The translations under genes and the position numbers were made by a program. 8,984 nucleotides of DNA from positions 1-8,984 of the forward strand of contig CAMWHH010000021.1 in NCBI GenBank assembly GCA_947174035.1, read 5' to 3'. The stretch is from an uncultured Mycoplasma sp. (GTDB lineage: Bacteria > Bacillota_I > Bacilli_A > Mycoplasmatales > Mycoplasmoidaceae). The notes under the pieces were generated by a model. That model was not told the origin of the DNA. It searched no databases and worked only from the letters and a program-made list of their open reading frames with translations. Below, piece after piece: positions 1-6,066 of the stretch (the first letter of the stretch is position 1; each line of letters starts with the position of its first letter).

Positions 1-449
1 TATTTATTGTAGTCATTTGATAATTTTTCAACCTCAGTTTTTTTAATTAAGAAAGGTTTTTTAAAATTATTTGAAGCAACATAAAATAATTCTGTTTTTG
101 CATCAATAAAAGAAATTTCACTATTTTCTGTAATACATCATTGCAATGAGTTTAAATAAAAAAGATTAGTTTTTGAAAAAACTTTTTTAAATGTATTTGC
201 AAAAATTACAACAGTTTTTTGTGATGTAAAAGAACCCGGTCCATTTATAATGTAAATATTTTCAATGTCTTCTTTTTTTAAATTGTTTTTTTCAATAATA
301 TGTGAAATTGAAGGGTTAAAAATTTTTGTTAAATTTTTGTTTTGAATTTCAAAACTTAAATCAAAAATTTTATTATTTTTTATAATTGCAATTTCTAAAT
401 AATCTAAACAACCATCAATTAACAAATCAAATTTTTTATTATTTTCCAT
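1..449 (-). CDS. tsaB: TsaB-like tRNA threonylcarbamoyladenosine biosynthesis protein (3' end cut by window edge)
   Basis: TsaB is the non-catalytic partner of TsaD in making t6A at position 37 of ANN-decoding tRNAs. The visible part is 149 codons. It starts with ATG at 449 and is open to the left edge when TGA (codon 104) is read as Trp. The N-terminus has the ASKHA-type first strands (LLIDG near residue 9, then a strand around 20-28), the signature GPGSFT at 70-75, and IDAKTELFYVA at 115-125, which matches the IDAR-x-x-E-x-Y region of the family. The stretch after GPGSFT reads SQKTVV instead of the usual G-x-R-x-G, so the protein is divergent. Its start overlaps the end of the upstream rluD-family gene by 11 bases, suggesting translational coupling. 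The usual family length is about 180-230 aa, so only the C-terminal part is missing. The assignment rests on motifs and is fairly secure. Confidence 0.82.
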
Positions 450-1353
450 ATTTATCTATATACTCTTTAAATTCTTTTGGCAAATCTAATTTTATTTTTA
501 TTTCTTTTTTTAAGAATGGATGATTGAAACTTAGTTCGCTAGCCATTAAATATTGTCCAAAATTTGTTGTTTTATTAATATGTTTTACACCATAAACAGG
601 ATCATTAATAACATTATTTTTTATAAATTCTGCATGCACTCTAATTTGGTGAGTTCTTCCAGTTAACAATTCAACTTCTGCTAAAGTGAAATTATTGTAT
701 TTTTTAATTTCTTTAAAAATAGTTATTGCTTCTTTTGCATCCAAATCTTTACTAACTTCTCTTTTGTTTGTGTTATCTATTCTTTTTATTGGTGCTTGAA
801 CTTCTACAGTTTTAGTTTTTAAGTGACCATGTAAAAGTGCTAAATATTTTTTAATTATTTTTTTAGAAATAAATAAATTAACAAATTCATTATATGATTT
901 TTCATTTTTAGCAACAATAATTAAACCAGTAGTATCTTTGTCTAAACGGTGGACTATTCCCATTCTTAATTTGTCACCAAAAGTTTTGATATTTTTAACT
1001 TCAAATAAATATTTAATGATATTAGCTAATGTTTTATCTGTTACATAGTTAGTTGGATGAACTATGATATTATTTGGTTTATCAATAACAAAAATATAGT
1101 CATCTTCATAAACTATTTTTAAATTTTTTTTCCAAGGTTTTAATTCATTATTTTTTTTTGAAAGTTGTTCATTATTTTTTATGTCATTTTGATTACAATC
1201 TATTAAATCATTTTCAGATACTGCATAGTTTGGTCTAGTTACTATTTTTTGATTTACAGTAATTAAACCATTTTCTATTTTTTGTTTTGCAGCTGTTCTA
1301 GAAATTTTGTATTTTGCTGACAAAAAAACATCTAATCTTTGTGAAGTTTTCAT
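439..1353 (-). CDS. rluD: RluD/RluA-family 23S rRNA pseudouridine synthase with S4 domain
   Basis: The 304-aa product is predicted to isomerise uridine to pseudouridine in large-subunit rRNA. Residues about 5-50 form an S4 RNA-binding domain (RLDVFLSAKY at 6-15, then ISRTAAKQKI). The catalytic domain begins near 80 with VYEDDYIFVIDKP. The active-site block HRLDKDTTG lies at 135-143, with Asp138 the expected catalytic aspartate. The GRTHQIRVH motif follows near 230-240, so the enzyme should be active. Full family length and a TAA stop inside the next gene (tsaB) show it is complete. The ATG lies 29 bases after the lspA stop and I see no clear Shine-Dalgarno. A lspA-rluD pair is also common in Firmicutes (ylyB in Bacillus). 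The exact target uridines (RluD-type versus RluC-type) cannot be told from sequence, so the symbol is a family label. Confidence 0.92.
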   Translation of the reverse strand: MKTSQRLDVFLSAKYKISRTAAKQKIENGLITVNQKIVTRPNYAVSENDLIDCNQNDIKNNEQLSKKNNELKPWKKNLKIVYEDDYIFVIDKPNNIIVHPTNYVTDKTLANIIKYLFEVKNIKTFGDKLRMGIVHRLDKDTTGLIIVAKNEKSYNEFVNLFISKKIIKKYLALLHGHLKTKTVEVQAPIKRIDNTNKREVSKDLDAKEAITIFKEIKKYNNFTLAEVELLTGRTHQIRVHAEFIKNNVINDPVYGVKHINKTTNFGQYLMASELSFNHPFLKKEIKIKLDLPKEFKEYIDKYGK

Positions 1354-1382
1354 AATTTATTAATATTTTAAATAAGATTAGT

Positions 1383-2084
1383 TTATTTTTTTGTTTTTAT
1401 TGTTTTTATTGTCTTGTATGGTTTGTTGTTTCTTGTTTCATCATGAACATGTTCTTTAACAAGTTTATTTTTTTCTTTAGCAGACTCTTTTTTATATTCT
1501 TTAACTCATGCAATAATGATGTGTAAGCAAATTAGACCAACAGATATAGTAATAAAAACATCTGGAAAATTAAAAATAGCAGAGTCTTTTATAAAAGAAA
1601 ATTGAAAATAATCAACTACTGCATCATTTTCTGTTGCCATTATTTTATTTATATAAACATCAGGAAGTGATCTATCAATGATATTTGACATTCCTGCAAA
1701 AAATAGCATTGATATTCCAACATCTAAAAAGTAGTGTGAAGAAAAAATAAAAGCAATAAATCCAATTATAATTGGCAAGGATTGAACAAAATAAACAACA
1801 CCTGGACTTGTTTGACTCAAACTTCCAAAAGATATTCCTGTATTTTCAATAATTTTTATATCTAAAAAATTTGGAATAAGAACCCAGCTAGTTTGTGTTG
1901 CGTTTAGCATTGCATCTCTTGTTAAAAAACTTATTAAGAAAATTAAAAAACCTACTAATAAAAAAATAGATATTTTTATTAGTAAATGTTTTTTGTTTAA
2001 ATAAATTTTTTCTAAATGAGATTTAGTTTCTTCTTTATATTTTAAAAAGTATTCTTTTATATCTCTTGTTGATAAATTAGACAT
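1383..2084 (-). CDS. lspA: Lipoprotein signal peptidase (signal peptidase II), with N- and C-terminal extensions
   Basis: This membrane aspartyl protease removes signal peptides from diacylglyceryl-modified prolipoproteins. The product is 233 aa when TGA at codon 193 is read as Trp. Four hydrophobic segments are visible, roughly 36-54, 95-114, 118-133 and 174-192. Family blocks are present: ENTGISFGS (80-88), NIIDR with Asp137 (134-138), VVDY with Asp158, and FNFPD with Asp175, where the family usually has FNxAD. Between NIIDR and VVDY the protein carries a longer linker than usual. Compared with the usual 150-170 aa, it has about 35 extra polar residues at the N-terminus and a charged Lys/Glu-rich tail after residue 193 ending in KTIKTIKTKK. 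Its ATG lies 4 bases after the ispH stop. Without the TGA reading it would end at 192 and lose the tail but keep all catalytic blocks. Confidence 0.93.
1392..1409. repeat. Two perfect 9-bp tandem copies in the lspA 3' end
   Basis: TGTTTTTAT occurs twice in a row on the plus strand, followed by a further TGT. It encodes the repeated Lys-Thr-Ile units of the LspA C-terminal tail on the minus strand. A 9-bp unit would keep the frame if copy number changed. Confidence 0.6.
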
Positions 2085-2088
2085 TTTG

Positions 2089-2991
2089 TTATTTTTTAAA
2101 GTTCCAGTTTTTTTCTAAAAAAATTATAACATAATTGGTTAATCATGTTGGAGTAGAACACCCTGATGTTATTGCAACATGATTTTTATTTTTGAATCAA
2201 ACATTTTTAATCATTTTTACATCTCAAATTAAATAAGATTCTATATTTTTGCTTTTTCCAATTTCAACTAATTTATTTGCATTATTTGATTTAATATCAC
2301 CAACAACCAATAATAAATCAACATCATTTTCCATATTTATTAATGCATCCTGTCTGTCTTTTGCAGCATTACAAATATCATTTTTAAATTCAATGTTATC
2401 TTTAAATTTTATTTTTAAATGTTTTATTATTTTTTCAAATTCATAAATTGAAATAGTTGTTTGGTTTGTAACAAAAATAGGTTTGTCACTTTTAATTTCT
2501 ATTTCATCTAAATTTTGATTTTTTGTATCAATGAAAATAATTGATTCATCTATTGCTAATGTAGCAATAGTTTCAGGGTGATTAACAACTCCAATGTAAA
2601 TAATTTGATAATTATTAGCTATTTTTTCTTTTATTAAATTTTGAGTTTTTGTTACATATATACAAGTTGTATCAACTACATGTAAACCTTTAAGTTTTGC
2701 ATAATTAATGATTTCCTCACTAGTTCCATGAGCACTAAAAAAAACTATTGGAGGGTTTTTATAATCAACAATTTTTATTTCATCAATAATAGATTTTCTT
2801 GATTTATTAAAATCCTCTTTAACTTCAATACCTAAAGCTTTTAATTCTTCAATTATGTTTTTATTATGAACCAATCAACCTACTAAATATTTTTCTCTGT
2901 CAGGATAGAGTTTTGCTATTTTTTTACATTCTGCATAAGCGTCGACAACACCTTTGCAAAATCCTCTAGGTGTTATTTTTGTTAATTTCAT
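2089..2991 (-). CDS. ispH: 4-hydroxy-3-methylbut-2-enyl diphosphate reductase (IspH/LytB)
   Basis: IspH is the last enzyme of the methylerythritol-phosphate pathway. It reduces HMBPP to IPP and DMAPP with a [4Fe-4S] cluster. The full product is 300 aa, starting at ATG 2991, with several Trp codons as TGA (two early ones mask the true start and end if TGA is taken as stop). Motifs in order are PRGFCKGV with Cys12, the VHN block with His42, SAHG with His88, DTTC with Cys110, NHPE with His138 and Glu140, TNQTT, NDICNAAKDRQ with Cys207, and a C-terminal TSGCSTPTWL block matching the family's SGASTPxWL. All three cluster cysteines and the substrate histidines are present, so activity is expected. 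Length is normal (about 290-320). It lies 5 bases after the Fic-like gene and 4 bases before lspA, so co-transcription is likely. A Cys replaces the usual Ala in the SGAS block. Confidence 0.96.
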
Positions 2992-2996
2992 AATTT

Positions 2997-4052
2997 TTAA
3001 CTTAAATTTTCTCTCAAAGTAAATATTTTTGTTGTTTTCTCTGTTTTGTTATTAATTAATTTGTTGATAGATTCTATATATTCATTAAACATATAAATTT
3101 TGTGATTTTGAAATTTTAGCATTTCTGAAACCAGGTTATTTTCTATTAAAAAATTTGTTATTTCTTTTTCTTTTTGTTCAGAATTATTAAGTCTTTTTAA
3201 ATTATCAAAATTTTCAAAAATAATTGATTTTAAAATTAGAGTATTAATTTTTTTACTTTTTGTAAAATCAGATCTGTCCAATTTATCTTTAATCTTTGAA
3301 AGATCAGAAATAAATGCTCTTGATACAACAGATGCTTGTTTTAAAATATCAAAAGTGAATCTAGCAAAGTCTTTAATTTTTTTTGAGTCTTTAATTGTTT
3401 CAATTAATAGATCTTTATATTTTTTATAGAAATTTTGGAGTGGATAACTAAAACACATTGAAGGTGCAAAAAGAAATTTATTTTTAATTAAATATAAATT
3501 TATTAAAGTACTTCTAGCAGAATTTTTGAAAGGAAAAGATTCTAACAATTTTTCAATTAAAAGTAAAAAAACAGGAAAAAAGTACAATGGATTATTTGAA
3601 AATTTACCATTTAAAAGTAAAACCAATGCATTAATATTTTCTTTTGATAAATTAGTTGGCTTTATTTGCTCTACTTTAAATGTTTTTCTATATATTTCAA
3701 TGATAGATAAAATGTCATCAAAATCAATGTTTTCTTTTTCTTTATTGTTTCTTAATTTTGAAATTAAAAAAATAGCTTTAAAACTTGAAATAACAGCTTT
3801 TTTTGCAAGGGTATTTTCAGATAAATTAAAGCAATAATTTTTAATCACATCATTTAGTTTTAAGTTTATTTTATCCATTTTTGATGAAGCAACAATTTCT
3901 ATAATTTGTGAAAGTTGCCATGGAACATTGTGAGCTTTTAAAGATGAAAAATTAATTCTAACATCAGCTAAATATTTGAATAGTTCACCACATTCTTTAT
4001 ATAAATCATCTGCTGCAATTAAAATGTCAGATATTTCTTTGATTTTTATCAT
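2997..4052 (-). CDS. Degenerate Fic-fold protein (probable Fic/DOC family without the catalytic motif)
   Basis: The 351-aa product has no signal peptide or membrane helix. I read it as a diverged Fic-family protein. Residues 54-62 (VASSKMDKI) resemble the SSxIEGI motif of the Fic N-terminal domain. Residues 153-216 align by pattern with the Fic core: a hydrophobic helix, then SFPFKNSAR at 172-180 where active enzymes have HPFxDGNGR, then LINLYLIKNKF and a YPLQNFYKKYKDLL segment like the family's S-x-x-I-x-x-x-R-x-x-YY-x-x-L. The C-terminus (LIENNLVSEMLKF through KIYMFNEYIESI, about 303-329) resembles the winged-helix tail of many Fic proteins. The catalytic His is Phe173 and the phosphate-binding GNGR is lost, so canonical AMP transfer is unlikely. 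This is pattern recognition, not a profile hit. An AAGGGA site precedes the ATG. It is the first gene of the leftward array. Confidence 0.5.
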   Translation of the reverse strand: MIKIKEISDILIAADDLYKECGELFKYLADVRINFSSLKAHNVPWQLSQIIEIVASSKMDKINLKLNDVIKNYCFNLSENTLAKKAVISSFKAIFLISKLRNNKEKENIDFDDILSIIEIYRKTFKVEQIKPTNLSKENINALVLLLNGKFSNNPLYFFPVFLLLIEKLLESFPFKNSARSTLINLYLIKNKFLFAPSMCFSYPLQNFYKKYKDLLIETIKDSKKIKDFARFTFDILKQASVVSRAFISDLSKIKDKLDRSDFTKSKKINTLILKSIIFENFDNLKRLNNSEQKEKEITNFLIENNLVSEMLKFQNHKIYMFNEYIESINKLINNKTEKTTKIFTLRENLS

Positions 4053-4057
4053 TTTAT

Positions 4058-4063
4058 TCCCTT
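4058..4063 (-). promoter_or_regulatory. Shine-Dalgarno site for the Fic-like gene
   Basis: AAGGGA on the minus strand ends 5 bases before the ATG at 4052. It is the clearest ribosome binding site in the window and supports that start. Most other genes here have AT-rich leaders without a recognisable site. Confidence 0.7.
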
Positions 4064-4247
4064 AAAAACTTTTGATATCCTTATTTAATGTTATTTTGAT
4101 TTTATTTTGTTACTAAGTAATTTTATTATTGATTTATTTAAAAATATTTGTGAAAACTACTTTTTATAAGTAAAAATTTAAGAAATTTTTATATACAATA
4201 TTTAAATTCTACAATTTTTTAAATTAATAAATTAAATATTTAAAATA

Positions 4248-4256
4248 TGCTATAAT
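4248..4256 (+). promoter_or_regulatory. Extended -10 promoter of the tRNA cluster
   Basis: TGCTATAAT combines a perfect TATAAT hexamer (4251-4256) with the TGn extension. It lies 18 bases before the first tRNA (Asn), leaving a leader of about 11 bases. I see no good -35 hexamer 17 bases upstream, which an extended -10 can tolerate. It is the best candidate start for the six-gene tRNA transcript. The AT-rich bases 4064-4240 between this promoter and the leftward operon hold no convincing gene; several TATAAA-like hexamers on the minus strand there could drive the Fic-like operon, but none stands out. Confidence 0.7.
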
Positions 4257-4274
4257 ATTTAAGTGTTTTAAAAT

Positions 4275-4349
4275 GGATACATAGCTCAGCGGTAGAGCAA
4301 CCGGCTGTTAACCGGTTGGTCGTAGGTTCGATCCCTACTGTATCCGCCA
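4275..4349 (+). tRNA. tRNA-Asn (anticodon GTT)
   Basis: The 75-base cloverleaf has acceptor GGATACA/TGTATCC, anticodon stem ACCGG/CCGGT with loop CTGTTAA, T-stem GTAGG/CCTAC with loop TTCGATC, discriminator G and encoded CCA. It is first in the cluster, and one base separates it from tRNA-Glu. Confidence 0.97.
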
Positions 4350-4350
4350 T

Positions 4351-4427
4351 GGCCTGTTGGTGAAGTGACTTAACACACACGCCTTTCACGCGTGCATTCA
4401 CGGGTTTGAATCCCGTACAGGTCACCA
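4351..4427 (+). tRNA. tRNA-Glu (anticodon TTC) with unusual elbow bases
   Basis: The 77-base cloverleaf has acceptor GGCCTGT/ACAGGTC, anticodon stem CACGC/GCGTG with loop CTTTCAC, T-stem ACGGG/CCCGT, discriminator A and encoded CCA. The T-loop reads TTTGAAT, so the near-invariant C56 is T (4407). The D-loop has GA where GG at 18-19 is expected (4367-4368). Together these would give an A19-U56 pair instead of G19-C56. The glutamate GTGA-AGTG D-arm pattern is otherwise normal, with one extra base in the loop. Confidence 0.95.
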
Positions 4428-4441
4428 TTAAATTTTATTTA

Positions 4442-4455
4442 GAGGGTTAACCCTC
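4442..4455. repeat. Perfect 14-bp palindrome between tRNA-Glu and tRNA-Val
   Basis: GAGGGTTAACCCTC is fully self-complementary and lies in the 34-base spacer between two tRNAs. It is GC-richer than any other spacer here. In RNA it could fold as a short hairpin between the two tRNA precursors, possibly a processing element. No U-tract follows, so it is not a standard terminator. Confidence 0.6.
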
Positions 4456-4461
4456 ATCCAA

Positions 4462-4537
4462 GGAGTGTTAGCTCAGCTGGGAGAGCATATGCCTTACAAG
4501 CATAGGGTCGGGGGTTCGATCCCCTCACACTCCACCA
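4462..4537 (+). tRNA. tRNA-Val (anticodon TAC)
   Basis: The 76-base cloverleaf has acceptor GGAGTGT/ACACTCC, anticodon stem TATGC/GCATA with loop CTTACAA, T-stem GGGGG/CCCTC (one G-T pair) with loop TTCGATC, discriminator A and encoded CCA. One base separates it from tRNA-Thr. Confidence 0.97.
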
Positions 4538-4538
4538 T

Positions 4539-4614
4539 GCCGACTTAGCTCAATAGGCAGAGCAACTGACTTGTAATCAGTAGGTTGTAGGTTCGATTCC
4601 TATAGTCGGCACCA
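4539..4614 (+). tRNA. tRNA-Thr (anticodon TGT)
   Basis: The 76-base cloverleaf has acceptor GCCGACT/AGTCGGC, anticodon stem ACTGA/TCAGT with loop CTTGTAA, T-stem GTAGG/CCTAT (one G-T pair) with loop TTCGATT, discriminator A and encoded CCA. Threonine tRNAs read ANN codons and so are substrates of the t6A pathway served by TsaB encoded at the left edge. Confidence 0.97.
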
Positions 4615-4634
4615 TTTAAATTATTTTCTATTTT

Positions 4635-4710
4635 GCTTTGTTAGCTCAGTTGGTAGAGCAAGTGACTCTTAATCACTGGGTCGGGGGTTCGAGCCCCTCA
4701 CAAAGCACCA
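4635..4710 (+). tRNA. tRNA-Lys (anticodon CTT)
   Basis: The 76-base cloverleaf has acceptor GCTTTGT/ACAAAGC, anticodon stem AGTGA/TCACT with loop CTCTTAA, T-stem GGGGG/CCCTC with loop TTCGAGC, discriminator A and encoded CCA. The CTT anticodon reads only AAG, so a separate TTT-anticodon lysine tRNA must exist elsewhere to read the AAA codons that dominate here. Confidence 0.96.
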
Positions 4711-4714
4711 ATAT

Positions 4715-4796
4715 GCACTTATGGCGGAATGGCAGACGCGTCAGACTTAGGATCTGATTCTAACGAGTGTGGGTTCAAGTCCCTCTAAGTGCACCA
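4715..4796 (+). tRNA. tRNA-Leu (anticodon TAG)
   Basis: This 82-base class II tRNA has acceptor GCACTTA/TAAGTGC, anticodon stem TCAGA/TCTGA with loop CTTAGGA (G37 as expected for leucine), an 11-base variable region, T-loop TTCAAGT, discriminator A and encoded CCA. The T-stem GTGGG/CCCTC has a T-T mismatch (4770 with 4784). It is last in the cluster and is followed by the terminator. Confidence 0.95.
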
Positions 4797-4814
4797 TTAA
4801 AAAATAATATAATC

Positions 4815-4850
4815 AAATCCTGTTTGTAAAAAACAGGATTTTTTCTTTTT
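4815..4850 (+). terminator. Intrinsic terminator of the tRNA cluster
   Basis: An 11-bp perfect stem (4815-4825 with 4831-4841, core ATCCTGTTT) has a 5-base loop GTAAA and is followed by a T-rich run to 4850. It lies 18 bases after the CCA of tRNA-Leu and closes the tRNA transcript. Confidence 0.93.
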
Positions 4851-4919
4851 TATTTTCACTAATTTAATAAAAAAATGCTTTGTTTGGTGAAAACTTTAAA
4901 GTATTATAAACTGATTGTT

Positions 4920-4925
4920 TATAAT
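4920..4925 (+). promoter_or_regulatory. Candidate -10 box for the 353-aa orphan gene
   Basis: A perfect TATAAT lies 23 bases before the ATG at 4949. No good -35 is seen at the usual distance (TTAAAG at 4897-4902 is weak). If used, the leader would be under 20 bases and lack a Shine-Dalgarno site. Chance matches are common at this base composition. Confidence 0.4.
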
Positions 4926-4948
4926 TAACTTATTAGTATTTTAAAATT

Positions 4949-6010
4949 ATGAAAAAAATTTTTAATTATAATGAGTCATTAAATGTTTTTGATTTATGAA
5001 GAAAAACTCAAATTAAGGTTGAGTTTATTCATAAACAAATACTTAGTGAAAAAAAGTCTGATGCATCTGAGTTATTAGATAAATACAAATTGATTTTTTC
5101 AAAAGTTAATAAAGACAATATGAATAAATGAACTTTTGAAAGAAATATTTTTGTTGCTTTGATAAAGTATCTAATGGATTCAAATAATTTTTTTGACAAA
5201 AGACTTACTGAAAATCAAATTGATGAATTGTTATTACTTGCATATATTTATGAATGAATCGTTTTAGACAAACCAAAAGATATTTCTTTACTTGGTAATA
5301 GATCTGAAGTTTTAAAAAAATTTAAAAAGGTTTCTACTGAATCAAAAAGTTGATTTAGAACTATTTTTGATGATATTGATATTTACAGTCTAGAAGATTG
5401 ACCAAAAATCATTCAAAGAATTGATGCTGCTGCAGATTTTTGTTTTAGTGAAATATTATCTTTCATAATTAAAGATAATGTAATTTATCAAAAAATTTTA
5501 GATGAATCTTATAAAGAAAAAGATTTTGACAATAAAGATGAATGTTTAAAAAATTGAAACAAATCTTTTTTAATAAAAGACAATAACTTAAATTATGTTT
5601 ATAGTATCCAAGATAGTGATATGAATTTGATTTATGTAAGTGTAGAAACAGATAATGATAAAGTAGCTTTTGTTAAATTTAAATTATTTAAAACTTACTC
5701 TAAAGAAGATAATAATTTAGTTCCTACAGGAATTTCAAAAGAAATATCAAGAATAGATTTTATTAATAAAAATTATATGAATTACTTTCCAGAAATTGTT
5801 TCAAATTCTTTAAAAATAGCAAATCGTGCAATTAAAAATATTTTTTTATTAGATTTACAACTTAGAAATGATGAGCAATACAATTTGGAAAAATTTAAAA
5901 GTAAAAAAGTTGTTAATATAATCAAAAAACAACCTAAAAGCGAATCATCAGTTCCCGGGATGACGGGAGAAAAAAGAACAAATATTTTAAATAAATCATT
6001 AGGTTCTTAG
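4949..6010 (+). CDS. Uncharacterised 353-aa protein, orphan
   Basis: I do not recognise a family. The frame opens at ATG 4949 (the first ATG after an in-frame TAA at 4925) and runs to TAG 6010. It is continuous only if six TGA codons (17, 61, 103, 135, 151, 203) are Trp; all six tryptophans are TGA. The even spread of Trp codons and typical low-GC codon choice argue that the gene is real. There is no signal peptide or membrane helix. Residues about 1-185 look mainly helical and highly charged. Residues about 207-260 alternate as beta strands (YVYSIQDSD, LIYVSVETD, VAFVKFKLF). About 270-305 is helical again, and 315-353 is a basic, probably disordered tail. Codons 335-340 (V-P-G-M-T-G) are strikingly GC-rich. 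It lies alone between the tRNA terminator and a convergent terminator, so context gives no function. Confidence 0.88.
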
Positions 6011-6059
6011 TTAATTAAAAAGAAGATGAATAAAAATCATCTTCTTTTTAATTAACTAA
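6007..6059. terminator. Bidirectional terminator: perfect 23-bp inverted repeat
   Basis: Bases 6007-6029 are the exact reverse complement of 6037-6059, with a 7-base loop ATAAAAA. The core AAAAAGAAGATGA/TCATCTTCTTTTT gives U-rich 3' arms on both strands. It sits between the convergent orphan gene and zinc-peptidase gene and should stop transcription from both sides. The orphan's TAG stop (6008-6010) is inside the left arm, and the peptidase stop is 7 bases beyond the right arm. Confidence 0.88.
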
Positions 6060-6066
6060 ACATATG

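Noticed and set aside
2249..2446. Plus-strand frame opposite ispH
   Set aside because: It is fully antisense to a strongly conserved ispH region, with composition mirroring the real gene and no start signal.
3526..3837. 103-codon plus-strand frame opposite the Fic-like gene
   Set aside because: It lies inside the longer minus-strand gene, has no Shine-Dalgarno, and its Lys/Phe-rich translation is what AT-rich antisense gives.
4240..4428. 62-codon minus-strand reading frame across the tRNA cluster
   Set aside because: It is the antisense of tRNA-Asn and tRNA-Glu. The GIEPTTNRLTAGCSTAELC string is a well-known spurious translation of tRNA complement.
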